A stretch of 64,000 nt of DNA. It comes from Noviherbaspirillum_A sp047237965 (GTDB taxonomy: Bacteria > Pseudomonadota > Gammaproteobacteria > Burkholderiales > Burkholderiaceae_D). The translations under genes and the position numbers were made by a program. The notes under the pieces were generated by a model. It had not been told where the DNA came from. It saw only the letters and a list, made by a program, of their open reading frames with translations, and made no database searches. The stretch covers positions 1,984,001 through 2,048,000 of the forward strand of contig NZ_JBDFLX010000001.1 of NCBI RefSeq assembly GCF_047237965.1, given 5' to 3'. Of the stretch, positions 25,871 through 34,790 are shown piece after piece. The first letter of the stretch is position 1; every line of letters begins with the position of its first letter.

Positions 25871-27392
25871 GATTGCGCTCCGCCACGACTTCCGCCTGCT
25901 CCATGCCGCTCATCCACAAGCCGATCTGCTCGCGGCTCACACCGCGCGCCGGCACCGGCGCGCGCATACGGCCCTTGGCGATCACCATGAGCCGGTCCGA
26001 TATTTCAAACAGTTCATCCAGTTCTTCCGATATCACCAGCACCGCGCAGCCGGCGTCGCGCAGGGCGATCAGTTCCGAGCGGATCTGGGCGGCCGCGCCG
26101 ACGTCCACGCCCCAGGTCGGCTGCGCGATGATCAGCACCTTGGGCTGGCGCACGACTTCGCGGCCAACAATGAATTTTTGCAGGTTGCCGCCCGACAGGC
26201 TCTTGGCCAGGGATTGCGGCCCGCCGGCCTTGACCCGAAAACGCTCGATGATCGAAGCGGCCATTGTGCCGATCGCACCGTTTTTGATCATGCCCATGCC
26301 CACCGTGGCCGGGCCCTGGTGCGACAGCAGCACATTGGCCGCCAGCGACATCTCCGGCACCGCGCCGCGCCCCAGCCTTTCCTCCGGCACGAAGCCCAGG
26401 CCGAGGTCGCGCCGGCGCGCCGCGTTGAAACGCCCGACCGGACGGCCGTCGAGGCGGATTGCGTCATGGGCGGCGCGCGGGTCCTCGCCCGACAGCGCGG
26501 CCAGCAGCTCCTGCTGGCCATTGCCCGAGACGCCGGCCACGCCGAGGATCTCGCCGGCCAGCAGTTCGAAGGAAATGTCCTGGAGTTCAGTGGCGAAGGG
26601 ATGGCTTTTCGCCAGCGACAGCCGGTTCACCACCAGCCGCGCCGCCCCAGGGGTGTGGCTGCGGCTTTCGACATGCGGCAGCTCGGAGCCGATCATCATG
26701 CGCGACAGGCTGGCCGCGGTTTCCTGGCGCGGATCGCACACGCCCGTCACGCGGCCGCCGCGCATCACGGTGCAGGTGTGGCACAGCGAGCGGATCTCGT
26801 CGAGCTTGTGGCTGATGTACAGGATGCTGCAGCCTTCCGAGGCCAGCTGGCGCAGCGTGCCGAACAGCTTTTCCACTGCCTGGGGCGTGAGCACCGAGGT
26901 CGGCTCGTCGAGGATCAGCAGCTGCGGTTTGGTCAAGAGCGCGCGCACGATCTCCACCCGCTGCCGCTCGCCCACCGACAGCGTGTGCACATGGCGCTGC
27001 GGCTCCAGTTCCAGGCCGTACTGGCTGGCGGTTTCGGTGATGCGCGTGGCCAGAGTATCGAGCTTCGTGTCCGGCGGCAGGCCGAGCGCAATGTTTTCGG
27101 TCACGGTCAGGGTGTCGAACAGCGAAAAATGCTGGAACACCATCGCAATGCCCAACTGGCGGGCAGCGGCCGGGTTGGCGATCTTCGCCTCGCTGCCGTT
27201 CCAGAGCACCTGGCCGGCATCGGGCTTGACCGCGCCGTAGATGATTTTCATCAGAGTGGACTTGCCGGCGCCGTTTTCTCCCAGCACCGCATGGATTTCG
27301 CCGGGTTGCACCGTCAGGCTCACGCCGTCGTTGGCCACCACGGAAGGATATTTCTTGGTGATGCCGGTCAGCGTCAAACGCGCATTCATCAT
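25863..27392 (-). CDS. Nucleoside/purine ABC transporter ATP-binding protein (tandem domains)
   Basis: A 509-aa ATPase with two ABC domains, as in YufO/NupO and sugar importers. The first has Walker A GENGAGKSTLMK, signature LSVGERQRVEIVRAL and Walker B LLILDEPTS. The second has a degenerate P-loop region (GVSGNGQQELLAAL) and signature LSGGNLQKFIVGRE with VLIIAQPTWGVD, where the usual Glu is replaced, the normal asymmetry of this group. It is first in the operon. The 273-bp gap upstream separates it from the divergent DUF6352 gene. Confidence 0.93.
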   Translation of the reverse strand: MMNARLTLTGITKKYPSVVANDGVSLTVQPGEIHAVLGENGAGKSTLMKIIYGAVKPDAGQVLWNGSEAKIANPAAARQLGIAMVFQHFSLFDTLTVTENIALGLPPDTKLDTLATRITETASQYGLELEPQRHVHTLSVGERQRVEIVRALLTKPQLLILDEPTSVLTPQAVEKLFGTLRQLASEGCSILYISHKLDEIRSLCHTCTVMRGGRVTGVCDPRQETAASLSRMMIGSELPHVESRSHTPGAARLVVNRLSLAKSHPFATELQDISFELLAGEILGVAGVSGNGQQELLAALSGEDPRAAHDAIRLDGRPVGRFNAARRRDLGLGFVPEERLGRGAVPEMSLAANVLLSHQGPATVGMGMIKNGAIGTMAASIIERFRVKAGGPQSLAKSLSGGNLQKFIVGREVVRQPKVLIIAQPTWGVDVGAAAQIRSELIALRDAGCAVLVISEELDELFEISDRLMVIAKGRMRAPVPARGVSREQIGLWMSGMEQAEVVAERNHA

Positions 27393-27665
27393 GTGTTCGT
27401 TGTATTGATAGTGCAGTCATGGACAGGAATTGCCTGCTGCCCGGAAGCAAGAGTCAGACCAAGCCCGCCGATTGTGCCCGACAGTCCATGGCCGCGTTCT
27501 GCGCTAGCGCGTCCATGCTGATAGTTTTTGCCGCACGTCGGCAGGTAAAAACCCGTCGTTGTGCGGTAGGCGGCGAATTGTATCGCGGCAATCGAGGGCG
27601 CGATACTATAGCGGCCCCTGATGACCGCTGGCGTGGCCGACCGGACACGCGACATGGAGTGACCC

Positions 27666-28682
27666 TTGACTACCCACGATTTCTGGCCCGACTGCGGCTA
27701 TTCCCTGCTGCGCCGCGACGCCGATCACCGCCTGCTTCTCACGCCCGAATTCCTGCGCGCCGCCTGGCAGCGGCCGGAGGTGGCGCCGGTGGAGGAATCG
27801 CTGGATGCCGAGCGCCGCCTGCATGCGGCGCTGCTGGACGACCCGCTGCGGCCGGTGACCGAAACCGAACTGGCTGCGCTGCAGGATGCCGACGCGGTGG
27901 AAAACTACCGGGTGATGCTGGACTGGCGGCAGCGCCTGACCGCCGCGCCGACGCTGGAAGCGGCTTATCTCGCGCTGTTTCGCACGGAAGTGACGGCGCC
28001 GCCGGTGCTGATCCATAGCCTCACGCAAACCCTGCTGCGCGGCATGCTGGACGGCTGCGGCGATCCCCTGCGGTTGCGGGCGGCCGAGTTGTTCTTCCGG
28101 GCGCAGAAGGTGTCGCTGCGCGACGGCGCCGTGCTGCTGGCCGACGCCGACACGGTGCGCCTGCATGAAACCGGCGGCAATTACGGCGACCTCGGCCGCC
28201 TGCTGGCCGAAGCCCGCATCAAGCCGCGCCGGGTCGAGCTTGATGTGCTGGACCGCGGCAATGCCGAGCGCTACTGGGCGCGCAGCGAACGCTTCGACAC
28301 GGTGCTGGAGTTTCGCTTCGGCGGCGATGGCCTGGAAGCGTTTTGCCGCCTGGTGGAGCAGTGGCTGCACCATTTCTACCGGCTGCAGGCGACGATGACG
28401 CCACTGCGGGCGATCGAGGATGCGCACTGGGCCTGGCATATCGGCCTGGATGCCCAGGCCAGCGGCATCCTGAACGACCTGTACCAGGGAAAACCGCTGG
28501 ACGCGTCCCGGCAGCATCGCATCCTGTCGCTGTTCCGGATGGATTTCGCGGATGGCAGCCTGCTGCGGCCGGAAATGGCCGGGCGGCCGGTGTATCTGGC
28601 GGCGGCGATGGATGAGGAGAATGTGCTGCGGGTCAAGCCGCAGAATCTGCTGGTGAATTTGCCGTTGGGGGTGGCGGGCTGA
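27666..28682 (+). CDS. DUF6352-family protein, purine cluster
   Basis: A 338-aa soluble protein starting at TTG 27666, supported by GGAG six bases upstream and a stop just before. It begins THDFWPDCGYSLLRRDADHRLLLTPEFLRAAW and includes a central ENYRVMLDWRQRLTAAPTLEAAYLALFR helix region, which I recognise as the DUF6352 family found beside purine transport/xanthine dehydrogenase genes in Burkholderiales. No catalytic motif is apparent, and its function is unknown. It is divergent from the ABC transporter operon. The association suggests a role in purine use, but that is inference. Confidence 0.7.
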   Translation: MTTHDFWPDCGYSLLRRDADHRLLLTPEFLRAAWQRPEVAPVEESLDAERRLHAALLDDPLRPVTETELAALQDADAVENYRVMLDWRQRLTAAPTLEAAYLALFRTEVTAPPVLIHSLTQTLLRGMLDGCGDPLRLRAAELFFRAQKVSLRDGAVLLADADTVRLHETGGNYGDLGRLLAEARIKPRRVELDVLDRGNAERYWARSERFDTVLEFRFGGDGLEAFCRLVEQWLHHFYRLQATMTPLRAIEDAHWAWHIGLDAQASGILNDLYQGKPLDASRQHRILSLFRMDFADGSLLRPEMAGRPVYLAAAMDEENVLRVKPQNLLVNLPLGVAG

Positions 28683-28754
28683 GTGGCGGCGGGCTCGGGG
28701 AACCGGGTGGCTGGAGCGATTACTTACAGCACATCGTTCAGTCAGGAGATGGCA

Positions 28755-29582
28755 ATGAATCCATTAAACAAGAATCACGTCCCCAACGTCCCCATCATCA
28801 GGAAGCCGGAAGAGCTTCATGCAAAGGGCTTCATCAGCGATGCGCAACTTGACGCGGCACTGGCCAATGACAGCGAAAAACTCGGTAAGGCGGACGACGA
28901 CGTTTTGGCGCTCTACACCCTAAAAATACACAGCGACCAAAATCCAATGACTTCAGATCAGACCGACGCGATCAAAAATGCTAAAGGATTAGCTAGTCAG
29001 CAAAGGCCATCAGACGACGAGAAACAATCGGACGGCCGGAAAAAAGCGAATGCAGAGCTAGTAAAAACTCTGGAAGACAATGATTACCACGTTGTAAACG
29101 GCTTGCCTGGGAAAGACGAGTGCATGATTGTTTCTGCATTGAAAAGCTTTGCAAATGAAAAGCACCCTGATTTACAAACGTTATTTAAAACGCATCAACA
29201 GTGCGCAAACAAACTTAAAGCCAATTCAACCAGCAACATGGATGGCGCCGAGGACGTTGGAACAAACAGCACTGAGGAAAGTGATGTCATTGTTGCTGAC
29301 AGCGATGACGATGCGGACAATATCCTAGTCAAGAATTACCTCAAAAAAAACCGGACCGTTTCCCACGCAGAACAAGTTGAAGCGTTGCTCGCGAAATTAC
29401 CGGAGAGCAAAGCGTTTCGCTCTTCAAATATATATGTCACGCTCTACAAGCCAAATCTGGAAGGCAAACACGTTAACTGTACGATAGGCAATCCAGGGGA
29501 AAATAAGACCCAAATTATTCTTATTGATTATGGCGATCGGATTGATGCCGCAATTGGGCTTTCGAGACAAAAATTGAAGTAA
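28755..29582 (+). CDS. Uncharacterised AT-rich protein with degenerate OTU-like pattern; candidate effector
   Basis: A 275-aa hydrophilic protein, clearly lower in GC than its neighbours, suggesting recent acquisition. ATG 28755 is preceded by AGGAG at a six-base distance. No signal peptide or membrane span. Residues 105-135 (LEDNDYHVVNGLPGKDECMIVSALKSF) resemble the catalytic-Cys region of OTU deubiquitinases (DGNCLFRAL-type). The C-terminus IILIDYGDRIDAAIG resembles their final strand with the catalytic His (GNHYDAVI-type), but His is replaced by Arg. A Ser/Asp-rich linker (DSDDDAD) lies between. It could instead be an unrelated orphan; the OTU reading is pattern-based and weak. It lies inside the purine cluster, 72 bp after the DUF6352 gene. 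Confidence 0.55.
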   Translation: MNPLNKNHVPNVPIIRKPEELHAKGFISDAQLDAALANDSEKLGKADDDVLALYTLKIHSDQNPMTSDQTDAIKNAKGLASQQRPSDDEKQSDGRKKANAELVKTLEDNDYHVVNGLPGKDECMIVSALKSFANEKHPDLQTLFKTHQQCANKLKANSTSNMDGAEDVGTNSTEESDVIVADSDDDADNILVKNYLKKNRTVSHAEQVEALLAKLPESKAFRSSNIYVTLYKPNLEGKHVNCTIGNPGENKTQIILIDYGDRIDAAIGLSRQKLK

Positions 29583-29948
29583 TTCAGCCAAACTGCCAGT
29601 GCTGCGGCTATAGATACATTCCGGCCGCAGTGGCAAAGCCCCTTCGCTTCAATTCCCTTCTAAAAATCCCACTGATTCGTAGCTCTCCGAGTCGCAACCC
29701 TCTACAGCGTGGAGCTTTTGCTGCCCCATGCAATAGAGCGGCCATCTCAGCCTGTCACCGACGCTTATCAGACGTAAGCATTTCAATTTGGCACGCATCA
29801 TGCTTAAGTACCGCGCATCAAAGCTGATTTGATGGCCTCTGATAAAGAGTAGAAATACCAATGTGCGTATATCGCACATCCACCAATGCATATAATCCCC
29901 TGCCCGCACAGTGCTACGCTGCGCCCATAACAATCAAACTCCACGGCC
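29583..29948. other. AT-rich intergenic region upstream of xdhA
   Basis: A 366-bp gap with no convincing gene. It opens with an imperfect hairpin (CTGCGG 29602-29607 pairing with CCGCAG 29625-29630, extended by TGCCA/TGGCA past a 3-base bulge) lacking a T run, and ends with the xdh promoter region. Its base composition continues that of the preceding AT-rich gene, so the acquired segment may include it. Confidence 0.5.
29861..29897 (+). promoter_or_regulatory. xdhABC-guaD promoter with LysR-type dyad operator
   Basis: A perfect TATAAT -10 box lies at 29892-29897, 51 bp before the xdhA ATG, without a good -35 box. In the -35 area is the dyad ATGTGCG-N5-CGCACAT (29861-29879), which contains a T-N11-A LysR box. 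A promoter with a poor -35 and an adjacent dyad suits activation, plausibly by the LysR protein encoded at 41581-42528. Confidence 0.55.
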
Positions 29949-31448
29949 ATGTCACAACCCATCCGTTTCCATTACCGCGGTGCAACCCATACCGTCACCG
30001 ATGCCCCGCCCACCCAGACCGTGCTGCAGCACCTGCGGGAAGACCTGCACTGCACCGGCACCAAGGAAGGCTGCGCCGAGGGAGACTGCGGCGCCTGCAC
30101 CGTGGTGATCGCCGAGCTGCAGGGCGACACCCTGGCGATGAAGGCGGTCAACGCCTGCATCCAGTTCACGCCCAGCCTCGACGGCCGTGCGCTGTTCACG
30201 GTGGAAGACCTGAAGCAGGCCGACGACGCGCTGCACCCTGTGCAGCAGGCCATGGTCGAATGCCACGGCTCCCAGTGCGGCTTCTGCACGCCGGGCTTCG
30301 TGATGTCGCTGTGGGGCCTGTACCTGAAACGCGAGGGCAGCGGCCAGCAGGGCGCGCCCTGCCGCAAGGAGATCGACGACACCCTGTCGGGCAACCTTTG
30401 TCGCTGCACCGGCTATCGCCCCATCATCGATGCGGCGCGGCGCATGACCGAGCTGACGCCGGCCAGCTTCGACCGGGCGGCCCTGTCGAACACGCTGCGC
30501 GCCCTGCGCCGCGACGCCCCGCTGCGCTATGAATTCGATGGCCGCCGCTTCGACGCGCCGCGCACGCTGGACGAACTGGCGCAACTGCGCGCCGCCCACC
30601 CGCATGCCACGCTGCTGGCCGGCTCCACCGATGTCGGCCTCTGGGTCACCAAGCAGATGCGCGAACTGCCGCACATCATCTATCTCGGCCAGGTGGCGGA
30701 ATTCAGGCGCCTCCGGGAAGACGCCGGCTTCCTGGAAATCGGCGCCGGCGTCACGCTCGACGATGCCTATGCCGCGGTCTGCGCCCATTACCCGGAACTG
30801 GCCGAGATGCGCCAGCGCTTTGCCTCGCTGCCCATCCGCAATGCCGGCACCCTGGGCGGCAATGTCGCCAACGGCTCGCCGATCGGCGACTCCATGCCGT
30901 GGCTGATCGCGCTGGGCGCGCAGGTGGTGCTGCATTCGGTCGCCGGAGAACGCATCCTGGCGCTGGAAGACTTCTATCTCGGCTACCAGAAAAAGGACAT
31001 GCGCGCCGACGAGTTCGTCGCCGCGGTGCGGCTGCCGCTGCCGCAGGCACAGCCGGCCCCCGCCCTGCACTTCCGCACCTACAAGCTGTCCAAGCGCTTT
31101 GACCAGGATATTTCCGCCGTCTGCGCCGCCTTCGCGCTGACGCTGGACGGCGAGCGGGTGGCACAGATCCGCATCGCCTATGGCGGCATGGCGGCCACGC
31201 CGAAACGCGCAGCGGCGGCGGAGTCCGCCATGCGCGGCCAGCCGTGGAACGAAGCCACGCTCGCCGCCGCGATGGCCGCGATGGACCAGGACTATGCGCC
31301 GTTGACCGACATGCGCGCCTCGGCCAGCTACCGCATCCGCACCGCGAAGAACCTGCTGCGCCGCTTCTGGCTCGAAACCCGGCCCGATGCGCCGCTGGCC
31401 AATGCGGACGTCAATGCCTTCGCCGTGCAACCGGAGACACAAGCATGA
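29949..31448 (+). CDS. xdhA: Xanthine dehydrogenase small subunit (2Fe-2S/FAD)
   Basis: A 499-aa subunit carrying electrons from the molybdenum site to NAD+. The order is a plant-type ferredoxin domain (CTGTKEGCAEGDCGACTVV), a second 2Fe-2S domain (CGFCTPGFVM, then LCRCTGYRPI), the FAD-binding domain (TLLAGSTDVGLWVTKQ, IRNAGTLGGNVANGSPIGD) and the flavoprotein C-terminal domain. All eight cluster cysteines are present. The stop overlaps the xdhB start by four bases (ATGA). Confidence 0.97.
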   Translation: MSQPIRFHYRGATHTVTDAPPTQTVLQHLREDLHCTGTKEGCAEGDCGACTVVIAELQGDTLAMKAVNACIQFTPSLDGRALFTVEDLKQADDALHPVQQAMVECHGSQCGFCTPGFVMSLWGLYLKREGSGQQGAPCRKEIDDTLSGNLCRCTGYRPIIDAARRMTELTPASFDRAALSNTLRALRRDAPLRYEFDGRRFDAPRTLDELAQLRAAHPHATLLAGSTDVGLWVTKQMRELPHIIYLGQVAEFRRLREDAGFLEIGAGVTLDDAYAAVCAHYPELAEMRQRFASLPIRNAGTLGGNVANGSPIGDSMPWLIALGAQVVLHSVAGERILALEDFYLGYQKKDMRADEFVAAVRLPLPQAQPAPALHFRTYKLSKRFDQDISAVCAAFALTLDGERVAQIRIAYGGMAATPKRAAAAESAMRGQPWNEATLAAAMAAMDQDYAPLTDMRASASYRIRTAKNLLRRFWLETRPDAPLANADVNAFAVQPETQA

Positions 31449-33784
31449 ATATCCAGAACGAATCCTTCATCAAGCAGGGCGCAGACTGGGCCGAAGTCGG
31501 CCGCGCCCATCCGCATGAATCCGCGCTGCTGCATGTGTCCGGCGAGGCCAGCTACACCGACGACCTGCCCGAGCTGCAGGGCACGCTGCATGCCGCGCTG
31601 GGCCTGTCGCAGAAAGCCCATGCAAAGGTGCGCAACATGGACCTGGACCGCGTGCGCGGCGCGCCGGGCGTGGTGGCGGTGCTGACCGCGCAGGACATCC
31701 CCGGCGTCAACGACTGCGGCCCCATCATCCATGATGATCCGATCCTGGCCGACGGCCTGGTGCAGTATGTCGGCCAGCCGCTGTTCCTGGTGGTGGCCGA
31801 CAGCCACGACAACGCCCGCCGCGCCGCGCGCCTGGGCATGGTCGACTACGAGGAACTGCCGGCCGTGCTGACGCCCGAGGCAGCGCGCGATGCGCAGTCC
31901 TTCGTGCTGCCGCCGATGCAATTGCAGCGCGGTGATGCGCAGGCCGCGCTGCAGGCCGCGCCGCGCCGTCTGCGCGGCGAACTGCACGTGGGCGGCCAGG
32001 AACAGTTCTACCTCGAAGGCCAGATCGCCTATGCGATTCCGCAGGAAGACCGCGGCATGCTGGTGCAATGCTCGACCCAGCATCCGTCCGAGATGCTGCA
32101 TGTGGTGGCCCACGCGCTGGGCCTGTCGTCGCACCAGGTAAGGGTGGAATGCCGTCGCATGGGCGGCGGCTTCGGCGGCAAGGAGTCGCAGTCGGCGTTG
32201 TGGGCCACCGCGGCCGCGATTGCCGCGGCCCGCCTGAAGCGCCCGGTCAAGCTGCGCGCCGACCGCGACGACGACATGATGGTCACCGGCAAGCGCCACT
32301 GCTTCTACTACGAGTACGACCTGGGCTATGACGACGACGGCCGCATCCTCGGCGCGAAGATCGAGATGGTCAGCCGCGCCGGCTTCTCGGCCGACCTGTC
32401 CGGCCCGGTCGCCACCCGCGCCGTCTGCCACTTCGACAATGCCTATTACCTGTCGGACGTGGATATCCGCGCGATGTGCGGCAAGACCAACACCCAGTCC
32501 AACACCGCCTTCCGCGGCTTCGGCGGTCCGCAGGGCGCTATCGCGATCGAATACCTGATCGACGACATCGCCCGCGCACTGGGCCGCGACCCGCTCGACA
32601 TCCGCAAGGCCAACTTCTACGGCCGCAACGATGCCGAGGGCCGCAACGTCACGCCCTACGGCCAGAAGGTCGAGGACAACGTGATCCATGAACTGGTGGC
32701 CGAGCTGGAAGCGAGCAGCCAGTACCGCGCCCGGCGCGAGGCGGTGCGTGCCTACAACGCCGCCAGCCCGGTGCTGAAGAAAGGCATCGCGATCACGCCG
32801 GTGAAATTCGGCATCGCCTTCAACGTCAGCCACCTGAACCAGGCCGGCGCGCTGGTGCATGTCTATGTCGACGGCTCGGTGCTGGTCAACCACGGCGGCA
32901 CCGAGATGGGCCAGGGACTGAACACCAAGGTGATGCAGGTGGTGGCGCATGAACTGGGCATCACGCTCAACCGGGTGCGCGCCACCGCCACCGACACCAG
33001 CAAGATCGCCAACACCTCGGCCACCGCCGCCTCCACCGGCGCCGACCTGAACGGCAAGGCGGCGCAGGCGGCGGCGCGCCAGGTGCGCGAGCGGCTGGCC
33101 GAATTCGCAAGCACCCGCTACGGCGGCGCCGCCAGCGAGGTGCGCTTTGCCGCCGACCAGGTGCATGTGAACGGCGAGGTCTATCCCTTCGTCGAGATCG
33201 TGGCGCAGGCCTACCTGGCGCGGGTGCAGCTGTGGTCGGACGGCTTCTATGCCACCCCCGGCCTGCACTGGGACAGCAAGACCATGACCGGCCACCCGTT
33301 TTCCTATTACGCCTATGCGGCGGCCGTGTCGGAAGTGGTGGTCGACACCCTGACCGGCGAATGGAAGCTGCTGCGCGCCGACGGTTTGTATGACGCCGGC
33401 AACTCGCTGAACCCGGCCATCGACGTCGGGCAGGTGGAAGGCGCCTTCATCCAGGGCATGGGCTGGCTGACCACCGAGGAACTGTGGTGGAACGAGGCCG
33501 GCAAGCTGATGACGCATGCGCCCTCGACCTACAAGATCCCGGCTGTCTCGGACTGCCCCGAAGCGTTCTCGATGCGCCTGTTCAAGAACAGCAACGTGAC
33601 CGACAGCATCCACCGCTCCAAGGCCACGGGCGAACCGCCGCTTTTGATGCCGTTCTCGGTGTTCTTCGCCATCCGCGACGCCATCGCCAGCGTCGGCAAC
33701 GACAAGGTCAGCCCGCCGCTGCGCGCGCCGGCCACCAGCGAAGCGATACTCGATGCGGTGGACGCGGTCCGCGCCGCCGCCTGA
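31445..33784 (+). CDS. xdhB: Xanthine dehydrogenase large subunit (molybdopterin)
   Basis: A 779-aa catalytic subunit oxidising hypoxanthine to xanthine and urate. It contains GEASYTDDLPE near the N-terminus, the molybdopterin motif MGGGFGGKESQ, the TAFRGFGGPQG loop, GGTEMGQGLNTK, and the active-site Glu in VGQVEGAFIQGMGW. Start ATG 31445 overlaps the xdhA stop. Full length for bacterial XdhB. Confidence 0.97.
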   Translation: MNIQNESFIKQGADWAEVGRAHPHESALLHVSGEASYTDDLPELQGTLHAALGLSQKAHAKVRNMDLDRVRGAPGVVAVLTAQDIPGVNDCGPIIHDDPILADGLVQYVGQPLFLVVADSHDNARRAARLGMVDYEELPAVLTPEAARDAQSFVLPPMQLQRGDAQAALQAAPRRLRGELHVGGQEQFYLEGQIAYAIPQEDRGMLVQCSTQHPSEMLHVVAHALGLSSHQVRVECRRMGGGFGGKESQSALWATAAAIAAARLKRPVKLRADRDDDMMVTGKRHCFYYEYDLGYDDDGRILGAKIEMVSRAGFSADLSGPVATRAVCHFDNAYYLSDVDIRAMCGKTNTQSNTAFRGFGGPQGAIAIEYLIDDIARALGRDPLDIRKANFYGRNDAEGRNVTPYGQKVEDNVIHELVAELEASSQYRARREAVRAYNAASPVLKKGIAITPVKFGIAFNVSHLNQAGALVHVYVDGSVLVNHGGTEMGQGLNTKVMQVVAHELGITLNRVRATATDTSKIANTSATAASTGADLNGKAAQAAARQVRERLAEFASTRYGGAASEVRFAADQVHVNGEVYPFVEIVAQAYLARVQLWSDGFYATPGLHWDSKTMTGHPFSYYAYAAAVSEVVVDTLTGEWKLLRADGLYDAGNSLNPAIDVGQVEGAFIQGMGWLTTEELWWNEAGKLMTHAPSTYKIPAVSDCPEAFSMRLFKNSNVTDSIHRSKATGEPPLLMPFSVFFAIRDAIASVGNDKVSPPLRAPATSEAILDAVDAVRAAA

Positions 33785-33794
33785 GGAAGCCGTC

Positions 33795-34790
33795 ATGTTC
33801 ATCTGGCTCACTGAGTTGCTGAAGCAGCAGGCGCCGGCCGTGCTGGTGACGGTGGCGCATGCCGAAGGCTCGGTGCCGCGCGAAGCCGGCGCCAGGATGC
33901 TGGTTGCGGCCGACCGGCTGCACGACACCATCGGCGGCGGTCATCTCGAATACGTGGCCGAGCGGATGGCGCGCGCGATGCTGGCGCAGGCGCCGGACGA
34001 AGCCGGCGCGCAACGCCGGCTGGAACGGCTGCCGCTCGGGCCGACGCTGGGGCAATGCTGCGGCGGCGTCGCCTTTCTCGCCTTCGAGCGGGTCGAGCCG
34101 GCCGGCCATGCGCATTTCCGCGACATCGCCGACGCGCTGGCGCGCAATGCGGCCTGCCTGCGGCGGGTGGCGCTGGACAGCGCCGCGCCGCCGCTGCTGG
34201 AGCCGGCCCCGGCCAGCGCCGGACCGACCCGCTTCCTCGGCGATGCGCAGGGCGCGCGCTGGCTGCTGGACCTGTGCGCGCCGCCGGCGGCCCAGCTCTA
34301 CCTGTTCGGCGCCGGCCATGTCGGCGCGGCCATCGTGCGCGCCATGGCGGACCTTCCCTGCCAGATCATCTGGGTCGACGAGCGCCAAGACATGTTTCCG
34401 GCGCAGCTGCCGGCCAACGTCCGCATGGAAGCCACCGATACGCCGGAGGCGCTGGTCGCTACCGCGCCCGGCCATGCCAGCTTTCTGGTGATGACCCACA
34501 GCCATGCGCTGGACCAGGCGCTGGCCGAAGCGATACTGCGGCGCGAAGGCACAGGCTGGTTCGGGCTGATCGGCTCCAAGACCAAGCGCGTGTCCTTCGA
34601 ACGCCGGCTGCGCCAGCGCGGCATCACGGACGAGCGGCTGGCCGGCATGGTCTGCCCGATCGGAATACCAGGCATCGCCGGCAAGGAGCCGGCGGTCATT
34701 GCAATCGCGGTCGCGGCGCAGCTGCTGCAGCTCTGGCAGGCCCAGGCCGCGGCCGGCGCGACCGAACACGGAAAGAAGCAACAGGCATGA
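33795..34790 (+). CDS. xdhC: Xanthine dehydrogenase accessory protein XdhC
   Basis: A 331-aa chaperone that binds and inserts the sulfurated molybdenum cofactor into xanthine dehydrogenase. The N-terminal XdhC/CoxI domain (VTVAHAEGSVPREAGARMLV, TIGGGHLEYVAE) is followed by a Rossmann domain (YLFGAGHVGAAIVRAM) and the WFGLIGSKTKR motif. Start ATG 33795 has GAGGAA nearby, 10 bp past xdhB. The stop overlaps the guaD start (ATGA). Confidence 0.95.
   Translation: MFIWLTELLKQQAPAVLVTVAHAEGSVPREAGARMLVAADRLHDTIGGGHLEYVAERMARAMLAQAPDEAGAQRRLERLPLGPTLGQCCGGVAFLAFERVEPAGHAHFRDIADALARNAACLRRVALDSAAPPLLEPAPASAGPTRFLGDAQGARWLLDLCAPPAAQLYLFGAGHVGAAIVRAMADLPCQIIWVDERQDMFPAQLPANVRMEATDTPEALVATAPGHASFLVMTHSHALDQALAEAILRREGTGWFGLIGSKTKRVSFERRLRQRGITDERLAGMVCPIGIPGIAGKEPAVIAIAVAAQLLQLWQAQAAAGATEHGKKQQA

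Noticed and set aside
31328..33931. Very long open frame antisense to xdhB and xdhC
   Set aside because: It mirrors GC-rich codon structure of the sense genes; its translation has no family motifs, and the sense frames are unmistakable xanthine dehydrogenase.
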